From: Candidatus Hecatellales archaeon
GTDB lineage: Archaea; Thermoproteota; Bathyarchaeia; Hecatellales; Hecatellaceae
Assembly (NCBI GenBank): GCA_003662515.1
Contig: QMYF01000009.1
Span: 1-9,107, forward strand
DNA: 9,107 nt
Direction: 5' to 3'
The translations under genes were made by a program, and so were the position numbers. The notes under the pieces are model-generated. The model saw only the letters and a list, made by a program, of their open reading frames with translations, did no database searches and had not been told where the DNA came from. This document shows, in pieces, positions 1 to 6,114 of this stretch. Position 1 is the stretch's first letter. Each line of letters opens with the position of its first letter.

Positions 1-630
1 ATAATGCTCGCAGTTCCCGCAGCCGATACATTTAGCCTCATTAACCTTCGCCTTGTTCACGCTTTTGGTGAGGCTGATGATTCCTCCATCTACCTTTAAC
101 TCTGCGAGGAGGCTTCTCAGATAGTCAAGCTTTAGAAAGCTTATCTTTCCTCCTTCTTTAAGCCTGCAAAACTCCTCCTCGCAGGGGAGAACGTGAAGCC
201 TGTCAGCTACGCCCTCGCTGAGAAGCCTAAAGTAGAAGTCCATGGGAACCCTGCCAGCACAGGGAACCCTTAAAACAGGTATTCCCCTTCTGCCCACCTT
301 CTCCTCAATAGACCTATCCGTAGGGTTGCTTCCCTTACAGGCTACCACAAGACTTCGCTCCCCAGTCTTCAGGCACAGCTGCCTCGCCATCTCGAGAAGG
401 TCTTCCATACTGTAATATTGGACGGTTATGGCGTCAAGAGGGCAGATAGTGTAGCAGAGGCCGCAAAGCTTGCACTTCTCCCTGTCAACTTCAACCTTCC
501 GCTCCTCTGGAAGTTCCCCTTTTAGAAGGGTTAAAGCCTCAAAGGGGCAAGTATAAACGCAGAGTGAGCATCGGCTACAGAGCTCCTCGTCGATGGTTAA
601 GCCGAAAGATAGAGGCTCGCTGCCGGCCAT
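1..630 (-). CDS. Polyferredoxin/MvhD-like iron-sulfur protein (C-terminal part cut by window edge)
   Basis: Reading on the minus strand from ATG at 630 gives 210 codons without a stop, running off the window at base 1. Seen: two [4Fe-4S] ferredoxin motifs of the CxxCxxCxxxCP type (Cys18/21/24/28 and Cys53/56/59/63). Next comes a region of about residues 92-165 resembling MvhD (the small [2Fe-2S] subunit that links hydrogenase or dehydrogenase to heterodisulfide reductase), with a PCAGRV element (canonical CSGRV) and the pattern C150-x4-C155. A third cluster then begins (Cys201/204/207) at the edge. The canonical MvhD first motif, usually carrying several cysteines, is reduced here to one (Cys98), leaving four candidate ligands: Cys98, 124, 150 and 155. 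It is probably a cytoplasmic electron-transfer protein. It is divergent from metV-metF and shares their control region, so it may supply electrons to MetFV (inference). It could alternatively be part of an HdrA-like protein, but the clear start and upstream promoter elements argue that 630 is the true N-terminus. Confidence 0.8.
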   Translation of the reverse strand, partial: MAGSEPLSFGLTIDEELCSRCSLCVYTCPFEALTLLKGELPEERKVEVDREKCKLCGLCYTICPLDAITVQYYSMEDLLEMARQLCLKTGERSLVVACKGSNPTDRSIEEKVGRRGIPVLRVPCAGRVPMDFYFRLLSEGVADRLHVLPCEEEFCRLKEGGKISFLKLDYLRSLLAELKVDGGIISLTKSVNKAKVNEAKCIGCGNCEHY

Positions 631-636
631 ATTTTC

Positions 637-702
637 ACACCTTCAAACGTTTTTAAAGACGGCTACAATGAAGTAATTCTTCAGGCCCTTGTGTTTTTAA
701 GA
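637..702 (-). promoter_or_regulatory. Promoter and ribosome site for the divergent iron-sulfur gene
   Basis: On the minus strand an AAGGTGTG ribosome-site-like stretch (about 644-637) lies just upstream of the ATG at 630. Two TATA-like A+T stretches are visible: TTTAAAAA near 658-651 and CTTAAAAACA near 702-693. The first is only about 24 bases from the ATG and would give a leaderless transcript that excludes the ribosome site. The second would give a leader of roughly 40 bases that includes it. I prefer the second, weakly. A small interrupted inverted repeat, TGAAG-TAATT-CTTCA, lies at 669-683, between the two. Confidence 0.35.
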
Positions 703-718
703 TTTTGCAAATTTCCTT

Positions 719-746
719 CTTTTGCACAAAATTTTTTGTGCAAAAG
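719..746. promoter_or_regulatory. Perfect 13-bp inverted repeat, probable operator
   Basis: The arm CTTTTGCACAAAA at 719-731 is repeated as its exact reverse complement at 734-746, with only TT between. The arms include a non-A/T core (TGCAC/GTGCA), so this is not a trivial consequence of base composition. The right arm ends directly before the metV TATA-like box at about 748-755, covering the place where the archaeal B-recognition element would lie. That placement suits a dimeric helix-turn-helix regulator acting on metV-metF, and possibly on the divergent iron-sulfur gene too. A shorter palindrome, TTTGCAAA, lies upstream at 704-711 and shares the TTTTGC element. The regulator is not in the window. 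A transcript hairpin is less likely, because the element sits upstream of the predicted transcription start and lacks a T-tract downstream. Confidence 0.6.
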
Positions 747-787
747 CTTAATATTTGCCGTCCAGCCGAAAATACCTTAAGAGGTGA
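747..787 (+). promoter_or_regulatory. metV promoter (TATA-like) and ribosome site
   Basis: TTAATATT at 748-755 resembles an archaeal TATA box. The usual distance of about 25 bases would place transcription start near 776-780. GAGGTGA at 781-787 is a good Shine-Dalgarno match, 9 bases ahead of ATG 797. The predicted leader would be only about 20 bases long. Confidence 0.5.
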
Positions 788-796
788 CTTGTATCA

Positions 797-1528
797 ATGA
801 TGGGGCAAACCCAGAAGCCATTAGAAGAAATTTTGAAGTATCTGAACGGCCGACGCAAAATAGTTTTGATGGGTTGCGGAGGTTGCGCCACCATCTTCCA
901 TACAGGAGACCCTGAAGCCATAGACCGTATGGCTGAAGCTCTCTCGAAGAACGGTAAGGAGATCATCGCCAAAATTAAGTTGCCCTTCGGCGTTTTCTGC
1001 TGCTATCTTCCCATGAGCTCCCAGTTTCTGAAGATGCACCAGAAAGATTTGGAGGCTGCCGATGCCATCCTCATGATGTCCTGTGGAGATGGAACCCAAG
1101 CGGTGAGAAGCTATCTCGACAATGAGATGGGCATCGTGAAGCCCATATTTTCAGCCAACAACGCGCTCGGCTTCGTCGGTGAAGGGCCAGCAAACTTCAT
1201 AGAGAAATGTTTAGGCTGTGGAGACTGTGTTCTCCCCGAGACTGCAGGCATCTGCCCGCTTACCCAGTGTGCTAAAGGGCTGCTTAACGGCCCCTGTGGA
1301 GGCACCACCCCAGACGGCAAATGTGAGGTAGACCCTGAAAAAGACTGTGCCTGGCTTCAAATCTTCAGGAGGCTTGAGAAAATAGGTGAGCTTGACAAGT
1401 TCGCTGAGATAAGGACGCCTAAAGACTGGAGTAAGGCCACTAGGCCCCGCAGGCTTTCCGTTGAACCCTTAGACCTGATGGCCAAGCTCAAAGAGCTTAA
1501 GAACACGTTGGTCTCGATGGGGGTGTAA
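797..1528 (+). CDS. metV: MetV-type methylenetetrahydrofolate reductase small (C-terminal domain family) subunit
   Basis: The product is 243 aa and resembles the family formed by the C-terminal domain of MTHFR (MetV of acetogens), the partner of MetF in reducing the methylene-pterin to the methyl-pterin. Seen: an N-terminal half with a GCGGC element (Cys27/30), paired Cys68/69 and Cys96. The family's diagnostic cysteine-rich core follows at residues 138-184 (C138-x2-C141-x2-C144, C153-P, C158, a GPCGG motif at Cys167, C176 and C184), which probably holds iron-sulfur or another metal centre. The C-terminus is charged and helical. ATG 797 and ATG 800 are both possible; the GAGGTGA ribosome site is 9 bases from the first. 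The gene is 6 bp upstream of metF, so the two are clearly co-transcribed. In acetogens such as Moorella, metV-metF lie with hdr/mvhD genes; the divergent MvhD-like gene here echoes that. Family assignment is firm. The pterin used (H4MPT or H4F) cannot be read from sequence. Confidence 0.88.
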   Translation: MMGQTQKPLEEILKYLNGRRKIVLMGCGGCATIFHTGDPEAIDRMAEALSKNGKEIIAKIKLPFGVFCCYLPMSSQFLKMHQKDLEAADAILMMSCGDGTQAVRSYLDNEMGIVKPIFSANNALGFVGEGPANFIEKCLGCGDCVLPETAGICPLTQCAKGLLNGPCGGTTPDGKCEVDPEKDCAWLQIFRRLEKIGELDKFAEIRTPKDWSKATRPRRLSVEPLDLMAKLKELKNTLVSMGV

Positions 1529-1534
1529 GGAGAG

Positions 1535-2467
1535 ATGGTGGAGGAAAGAATTTTCAGCAACCTTATGAGGGAGCTTAAAGCTGGAAAATTCGTTTTCACA
1601 GGGGAGCTTGAACCTGGAAAGGAGGGAAGCATTGAAACCACTATTGAGGCTGCTAGGAAGCTTCTAGGCCAGGTAACCGCCTGCAACGTCACCGATAACC
1701 CGCAGAGCTTCGGCTGCGTCAACAGTCTTGCAGCTGCCTTCATGGTCCAGAAGGAAACCGGAATGGAATGCATCTGTCAGCTTAGATGCTCAGACAAGAA
1801 CAGGCTTGCCCTGCTCTCCGACGTGCTTGCCGCAGGCCTCCTAGGAATAAAGAACATCCTAGCCATAACTGGCGACTATGTCTCGCTGGGCGACACTCCG
1901 GATGTGAAGCCTGTCTACGATCTCGACTCCACCCTGCTAACCCGCATGATAAGGATGATTGTAGATGAGGGGAAAGATTTCCGAGGCAACGAGATAAGGA
2001 ATCCTCCAAAGCTTCATGTGGGCGTGGCGGCAAATCCAGGCTCAGAGTTCCTAGACATGGAGGTCTACAAGCTTAAACGGAAGGTTAAGGCTGGAGCCGA
2101 ATTCGTGCAAACCCAGGTAGTTTTCCTTCCGGAGGTTGTCGACAGGTTCTTCGCTAAGGTTAAAGAGGTCGGAGGCATTGACATCCCCATCCTGATAGGG
2201 ATCTTCCCTGCGAAAAGCTATGCTGAAGCCAAATTCTTCCATGAGCAGGTTTCAGGTGTAATTGTTCCTGAAGACTACATGGCTAAACTTAAGGAAACCA
2301 AGGAGATAAAGGATAAGGAGAAGCGGAAGGAACGCATAGACCAGATAAACATTGAATACTTCACAGGCTTCCTAGAGCATTTAAAGAGCACGCCGGCGGC
2401 AGGCTGCCATATAATGGCTGTAGGATACCCTGAAATAATTCCCGAGCTTAGAAAAGTGGTGGCCTAA
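1535..2467 (+). CDS. metF: Methylenetetrahydrofolate (or -methanopterin) reductase, MetF family
   Basis: The 310-aa product has the length and motif order of MetF TIM-barrel flavoproteins, which reduce the methylene- to the methyl-pterin. Seen: a GELEP segment at residues 23-27 (position of the catalytic glutamate region), NVTDNP at 51-56, a CQLRCSDKNR strand-loop at 81-90, ITGDYV at 111-116 (equivalent to the RGD flavin/substrate loop of bacterial MetF), VGVAANPG at 162-169, VQTQVVF at 191-197 and the IGIFP strand at 211-215. A lysine/glutamate-rich helix covers about 261-280. A GGAG lies only 2 bases before ATG 1535; the next codon, GTG 1538, would have a 5-base spacing and is an alternative start. 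The gene directly follows metV and should form a MetFV complex. No Mer homologue is in the window, so this pair probably takes the methylene-reduction step next to otherwise H4MPT-type genes (inference). Confidence 0.93.
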   Translation: MVEERIFSNLMRELKAGKFVFTGELEPGKEGSIETTIEAARKLLGQVTACNVTDNPQSFGCVNSLAAAFMVQKETGMECICQLRCSDKNRLALLSDVLAAGLLGIKNILAITGDYVSLGDTPDVKPVYDLDSTLLTRMIRMIVDEGKDFRGNEIRNPPKLHVGVAANPGSEFLDMEVYKLKRKVKAGAEFVQTQVVFLPEVVDRFFAKVKEVGGIDIPILIGIFPAKSYAEAKFFHEQVSGVIVPEDYMAKLKETKEIKDKEKRKERIDQINIEYFTGFLEHLKSTPAAGCHIMAVGYPEIIPELRKVVA

Positions 2468-2498
2468 GGGAGGGCCCCCTTCCCAACTTTTTTCTTTT
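2468..2498 (+). terminator. Terminator of the metV-metF operon
   Basis: Directly after the metF stop, a G-rich run (GGGAGGG, 2468-2474) faces a C-rich run (CCCCCTTCCC, 2475-2484) that can form an imperfect stem. A T-rich tract at 2488-2498 follows. Archaeal termination relies mainly on such T-tracts. The convergent ftr stop codon overlaps the end of the tract, so the two operons are separated by only about 30 bases. Confidence 0.55.
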
Positions 2499-3387
2499 AA
2501 AGTCCCAAGCTTTTCAGGGCTATCTTGTAAGGTCCAAGTTTTCCTCCGAAGTTGGCTGCTGAGATTTTGACGACGCCTGGAACCTGCATGGCGGCTTCTA
2601 TGCCCACCTTCATAGCCTTCCTCACGGCTTTAAGGTTTAAACCGTTTATCACGATTTCGTAGACGTTGTTCACATTGGCTGGAATCTTGGTTTCAGCCAC
2701 CACGTTTTTGAGGATTGGACAGTAGAGATGGTTGGTGGAGGCTGGAAGCTTATATTTCATGGAGCCAACCTTGGAGCCTGAACGGCAGATTCCACCTGGG
2801 AAGGGTAAAACCACATCTTCCACCTGGCCGCTTATGGCCTCCACAGCCTTCTCCGCAGCCTCCAGGCCGGCCTTAGCATTCTCGGAGAGGATCAGGAAGT
2901 TTCCTCCAGCCACTCCAAGCTTAACGCCAAACCTATGCTCAACGATGAATTCACCCTCCATAACGGGGATACGCCAAACAGTTCTGCCGCCAATCGTATC
3001 CTTCTTCTGGAAGCCATCTCCAAAATATCTGAGGCTCCCTCCAATCTTCAACCTTTTCACAGCTCTCTCTCCCAACCCGTCGAAAGCGGCAGTAGTGGGA
3101 CAAGTTAAAATGCACTGTCCAACCCTTCTTATAAGCTGGTCTTTCAGGCCGAAGCCCGTGTTATGGTAGAGGTGAATGTAAACTCCAGGTCTTCCATCTG
3201 GGGTTTCGCTTGGAGGAACCGTTCTTTCAATGCCTCCCTCCGCGGGAGACATGATGATAGATACTGCGAATCCTGTGGCTGCTCTAGCCGACGTTAAAGC
3301 CCACTTCTCATTCTCAGCCGTTATAAGTATGCGGCTAACCCACATGGGGAAGGCTTCCGCGAAGGTGTCCTCAATTTCAACGCCCAA
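2497..3387 (-). CDS. ftr: Formylmethanofuran:tetrahydromethanopterin formyltransferase
   Basis: Ftr moves the formyl group from formylmethanofuran to N5 of H4MPT, the second step of the pathway, in the cytoplasm. The product closely resembles characterised Ftr from methanogens throughout. Seen: GVEIEDTFAEAF at the N-terminus, KWALTSARAATGF, a PAEGGIE segment, ETPDGRPGV, GQCILTCPT, FGDG, EGEFIVE, GVAGGNF, PFPGGI, LPASTNHLYCP, VYEIVINGLN and a C-terminal PGVVKISAANFGGKLG. The frame is open to TTG 3423, but I place the start at TTG 3387. A strong GGAGGTT lies 8 bases before it (3402-3396), the family N-terminus begins at this point, and the resulting 296 aa matches the usual length. The 12-residue extension from 3423 has only a weak ribosome site. 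The gene is convergent with metF and divergent from mtd, so it is transcribed alone within the window. Confidence 0.96.
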   Translation of the reverse strand: MGVEIEDTFAEAFPMWVSRILITAENEKWALTSARAATGFAVSIIMSPAEGGIERTVPPSETPDGRPGVYIHLYHNTGFGLKDQLIRRVGQCILTCPTTAAFDGLGERAVKRLKIGGSLRYFGDGFQKKDTIGGRTVWRIPVMEGEFIVEHRFGVKLGVAGGNFLILSENAKAGLEAAEKAVEAISGQVEDVVLPFPGGICRSGSKVGSMKYKLPASTNHLYCPILKNVVAETKIPANVNNVYEIVINGLNLKAVRKAMKVGIEAAMQVPGVVKISAANFGGKLGPYKIALKSLGL

Positions 3388-3395
3388 TATGTTCC

Positions 3396-3456
3396 AACCT
3401 CCAAGGCTGAAGCCGAACTTCAACTAACCTATTAGCCTTCTAAACTTAAAATTTTC
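3396..3456 (-). promoter_or_regulatory. ftr promoter and start-deciding ribosome site
   Basis: On the minus strand a TATA-like AATTTTAAG stretch lies near 3455-3443, placing transcription start around 3420. That is at or after TTG 3423 but well before TTG 3387. GGAGGTT at 3402-3396 is a near-ideal Shine-Dalgarno sequence 8 bases ahead of TTG 3387. Both observations support the shorter Ftr. Confidence 0.5.
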
Positions 3457-3485
3457 TAAAAGCTGGAATGGCTGGCTGAAACGGG

Positions 3486-3553
3486 ATATAATAAAAAATA
3501 AAAGTCCAACATTGAATAGTTTAGGCAAAGAGGACCCGTCGGAATTTGGAGGT
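3486..3553 (+). promoter_or_regulatory. mtd-fwd operon promoter and ribosome site
   Basis: The A/T-rich stretch ATATAATAAAAAATAAAA begins at 3486 and is the best TATA-like element upstream of mtd. It would give a transcription start near 3515 and a leader of about 45 bases. GGAGGT at 3548-3553 lies 7 bases before ATG 3561. The 13-bp palindrome found upstream of metV is not repeated here, so this operon is probably not under the same operator. Confidence 0.5.
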
Positions 3554-3560
3554 TTACGGC

Positions 3561-4397
3561 ATGGTGGTGAAGATAGGTTTTGTCAAGCTTGGAAACATAG
3601 GGGTTGCTCCTCTCCTCGAGCTTGCCTTAGACGAGAGGGCTGAAAGAGAGGACATCGACGTTAGAGTTTTCGGCTCCGGAGCCAAGCTTACTCCTGAACA
3701 GGCGGAAGACCTAGCCGAAAAACTGGTGGCCTACAAGCCTGACCTCGCAGTCATTGTCAGCCCTAATGCAGCATTGCCGGGGCCAAAAAAGGTTAGGGAG
3801 AAGCTTCACGAGGCAGGAATTCCAGCAATCTCGGTGACGGATGCCCCGGGGAAGAAGGCTGTTAAAGATATTGAGGAGAAGGGTTTCGGCTATATTATCG
3901 TTGAAGGAGACGCCATGATAGGAGCGAGGAAAGAATTTCTAGACCCCGTGGAAATGCTTCTCTTCAACGCTGAAATAATTAAGGTTCTGGCTATCACAGG
4001 GGTTTTCAACGTGCTCCAAGACGCCTTCGCCCAGCTTATTGAAAGCCTGAAACAGGGTGCTAAACCTGAGCTTCCGCGAATTGTTGTTAATAGTGAAGTG
4101 GCAGTTAAGGCAGCTGGCTTCCAGAATCCCTACGCCCAGGTGAAAGCGAAGGCTGCCTACGAGATTTTGAAGAAGGTGGCGGAGATGAACGTGGAGGGTT
4201 GCTTTAAGGTTCAGGAGAGGGAGCGATATGTCCCCATTGTGGCTGCAGCCCATGAAGCCTTAAGGGCGGCTAGCCTCCTTGCCGATGAGGCTAGAGAGAT
4301 AGAAAAGACTTTAGACACTGTTCTGCGGAAGCCCCATGATAAGGACGGTAAAGTGTTGGTGAAGAGGAAGCTCTTTGAAAAGCCTTCCGCCCAATAA
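3561..4397 (+). CDS. mtd: F420-dependent methylenetetrahydromethanopterin dehydrogenase
   Basis: Mtd reversibly reduces methenyl-H4MPT to methylene-H4MPT with reduced F420. The 278-aa product matches the family end to end. Seen: an N-terminal KIGFVKLGNIG, LDERAERED, a PNAALPGP loop, DAPGKK, the signature GDAMIGARKEFLDPVEM (about residues 116-132), ITGVFNVLQDAF, NPYAQVKAKAA, VEGCF, ERYVPIVAAAHE, LADEAREIEK and a C-terminal RKPHDKDGKVLVKRK. The frame opens at TTG 3546, but that codon overlaps the GGAGGT ribosome site. ATG 3561, 7 bases behind it, gives the family's normal N-terminus and is chosen. The gene heads the operon with fwdD 24 bp downstream. Presence of Mtd implies F420 in this organism. 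Confidence 0.96.
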   Translation: MVVKIGFVKLGNIGVAPLLELALDERAEREDIDVRVFGSGAKLTPEQAEDLAEKLVAYKPDLAVIVSPNAALPGPKKVREKLHEAGIPAISVTDAPGKKAVKDIEEKGFGYIIVEGDAMIGARKEFLDPVEMLLFNAEIIKVLAITGVFNVLQDAFAQLIESLKQGAKPELPRIVVNSEVAVKAAGFQNPYAQVKAKAAYEILKKVAEMNVEGCFKVQERERYVPIVAAAHEALRAASLLADEAREIEKTLDTVLRKPHDKDGKVLVKRKLFEKPSAQ

Positions 4398-4421
4398 TCT
4401 TATCTTTGGAGGGGGCAAGGC

Positions 4422-4811
4422 TTGAAGTTTGTTCTGGTGACCGGAACCACGCTCAGCCAGGCCCAGGGAAAGGAGCATGGAAAAGTTTCCCCTAAATATA
4501 AGGAGGCTGTAGCCGTCTGCGAGTTGGCTGAAGAAGACATGGAGAGGCTTGGAGTGAAACCTGGAGACCCTGTAAGGGTTACCTCCCCCTATGGAAGCGT
4601 GGTGGTTAAGGCTGTGAAGGCTAGAGATCCAACGCCGGGAATAGCCTTTATCCCCACCGGTATATGGGCTAACGCGGTTACCGCTCCTGAAACCAGCGCC
4701 GCAGGGATTCCAAGCTATAAATGCATAGAAGTGGAGATTGAACCTGCTCCCGGGGAGAAGGTTCCCGACCTAGAAGAGCTACTTAAACAGTCCGTAGGAG
4801 TTAAGGGGTGA
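4422..4811 (+). CDS. fwdD: Formylmethanofuran dehydrogenase subunit D (molybdopterin-dinucleotide-binding)
   Basis: FwdD is the small beta-barrel subunit that, with FwdB, encloses the W/Mo bis-pterin cofactor of formylmethanofuran dehydrogenase. The 129-aa length is normal. Seen: an N-terminal LVTGTTLSQAQGKE (cofactor-contact strand typical of FwdD/FmdD), KYKEAVAVCEL, GVKPGDPVRVTSPYG around residues 44-58, a PGIAFIPTGIWANAV segment at 72-86 and SAAGIP at 92-97. The start is TTG 4422, preceded by GGAGGGGG (about 4408-4415), a strong ribosome site. The gene lies between mtd and fwdB, with 24 bp and 4 bp gaps. Whether the enzyme uses tungsten or molybdenum cannot be told, so the Fwd name is used generically. 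Confidence 0.93.
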   Translation: MKFVLVTGTTLSQAQGKEHGKVSPKYKEAVAVCELAEEDMERLGVKPGDPVRVTSPYGSVVVKAVKARDPTPGIAFIPTGIWANAVTAPETSAAGIPSYKCIEVEIEPAPGEKVPDLEELLKQSVGVKG

Positions 4812-4815
4812 AAGT

Positions 4816-6114
4816 ATGCCTGTCATTCAGGGTGCTGTCTGCGCTTTTTGCGGCTGCGTATGCGACGATCTTGAAGTGCTGGTTGAAAATAACGAGATTA
4901 AAGATGTCAAGTATGCCTGCGCCATAGGCAGGGAGAAAGTTCTCAACTGTGTGAAGGAGAGAGACCCGCGGGTTCTCATCCGCGAGAACGGAAAGTTCAG
5001 GGAAGCCAGCCTGGAGGAAGCTTTAGACAGAGCCGCCGAAATCCTGGCAAACTCCAAGTATCCTCTCCTATACGGCTGGAGCAATACAAGCTGTGAAGCC
5101 ATTAAAATTGGAGTTGCCCTGGCAGAGGAGCTTGGAGGAGTGATAGATAATACTGCCTGTGTTTGCCATGGGCCGGGCTTGGAGGCGGTTCACGAGGTTG
5201 GGGTGGTTGAGGGAACCCTAGGTCAAGCCCGCCACAGGGCAGACCTTATAGTTTACTGGGGATGCAATCCAACCCAAGCCCATATGCGCCACATGATGCG
5301 TTATTCTGCTATGAGTCAGGGGATTTTCAGGTCTGGGAGAAAAGAAAGAAAGGTGGTTGTGGTTGACGTTAGGAAAACAACTACGGCGAGGCTAGCAGAC
5401 GTTTTCCTTCAGGTTAAGCCTGGGAAAGACTATGAGCTTTTTCAGGCTCTCCGCATGGCTATTCGCGACGAAGAAATCGAGGCGGAAGAGGTGGCCGGAA
5501 TTCCTGTGGAGCAGATTGAAGAGCTGGCGGACATGATGGTTAGCTGTCAGGTGGGTTTCCTCTTCTTCGGTTTAGGTTTAACCCAGTCCAGCGCGAAAAA
5601 CGAGAACATTGCCGCTGCCATTTCGCTTATCCGCGATTTGAACTTCAAGACTAAGTGGCTTATGCTGCCCATGAGAGGCCACCACAACGTAACTGGAGCT
5701 AACAAGGTTACCCTTTGGGAAACAGGTTATCCCTTCGCCGTAGATTTCAGCCACGGCTACCCAAGATATAACCCCGGCGAAACCTCCTCTACAGATCTTC
5801 TCGCCCGAGGGGAGGTGGACGCCGCCCTAATAGTGGCTTCCGACCCCGTCGCCAACATGCCTGCCCAAATAGCTAAACACTTCGCTAAGATTCCCGTGAT
5901 AGATATCGACCCACTTATGACTGCTACAGGGCTTCTCTCCGACGTGAGAATCCCCGCAGCCTTCACAGGAATCGAGGCTGAAGGAACTCTTTACAGGATG
6001 GACGGTGTCCCCTTGGTCTCAAAGAAGCTGGTGGAGCCTCCGGAAGGAATCCTTCCAGATAAGATTCTCCTCCAGAGGCTTCTTGAGAAGGTTAGAAAGT
6101 TGAGGAGGAGGTGA
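4816..6114 (+). CDS. fwdB: Formylmethanofuran dehydrogenase subunit B (W/Mo catalytic subunit)
   Basis: FwdB is the formate-dehydrogenase-like catalytic subunit that reduces CO2 to formate at a tungsto- or molybdopterin centre, next to one [4Fe-4S] cluster. The 432-aa product has the expected length. Seen: an N-terminal CAFCGCVCDD cluster motif (Cys9/12/14/16, with further cysteines at 35 and 45), YGWSNTSCEA around 86-95, and the active-site motif NTACVCHGP at 112-120. In that motif Cys117 is the expected metal ligand; it is encoded by TGC, so this is a cysteine and not a selenocysteine form. YWGCNPTQAHMRHM (147-160), PMRGHHNVTGANK and SDPVANMP follow, as in the family. ATG 4816 is preceded by AAGGGGTGA. 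Its last four bases overlap the fwdA frame (GTGA). Confidence 0.95.
   Translation: MPVIQGAVCAFCGCVCDDLEVLVENNEIKDVKYACAIGREKVLNCVKERDPRVLIRENGKFREASLEEALDRAAEILANSKYPLLYGWSNTSCEAIKIGVALAEELGGVIDNTACVCHGPGLEAVHEVGVVEGTLGQARHRADLIVYWGCNPTQAHMRHMMRYSAMSQGIFRSGRKERKVVVVDVRKTTTARLADVFLQVKPGKDYELFQALRMAIRDEEIEAEEVAGIPVEQIEELADMMVSCQVGFLFFGLGLTQSSAKNENIAAAISLIRDLNFKTKWLMLPMRGHHNVTGANKVTLWETGYPFAVDFSHGYPRYNPGETSSTDLLARGEVDAALIVASDPVANMPAQIAKHFAKIPVIDIDPLMTATGLLSDVRIPAAFTGIEAEGTLYRMDGVPLVSKKLVEPPEGILPDKILLQRLLEKVRKLRRR

Noticed and set aside
631..796. tRNA, small RNA or CRISPR repeat in the intergenic regions
   Set aside because: No cloverleaf, no repeated spacers and no long stable stem other than the promoter palindrome are visible in 631-796 or in 3388-3560.
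1357..1773. 138-codon open frame on the minus strand across the metV-metF junction
   Set aside because: It is antisense to two well-supported genes, and its translation resembles no family I know.
2732..3169. 145-codon open frame on the plus strand inside ftr
   Set aside because: It lies antisense to a strongly conserved ftr and shows no recognisable family. It is an overlap artefact of ftr codon usage.
3481..3539. ACGGG/CCCGT inverted pair flanking the mtd promoter region
   Set aside because: The arms are only 5 bp, 49 bases apart, and enclose the TATA-like element, so they cannot form a transcript hairpin and are expected by chance.
3546..3560. Upstream TTG start for mtd
   Set aside because: The TTG overlaps the GGAGGT ribosome site that clearly serves ATG 3561, and the added residues are not part of the Mtd family N-terminus.
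5146..5175. Possible selenocysteine at the FwdB active site
   Set aside because: The active-site codon is TGC, an ordinary cysteine, and the frame has no internal TGA.
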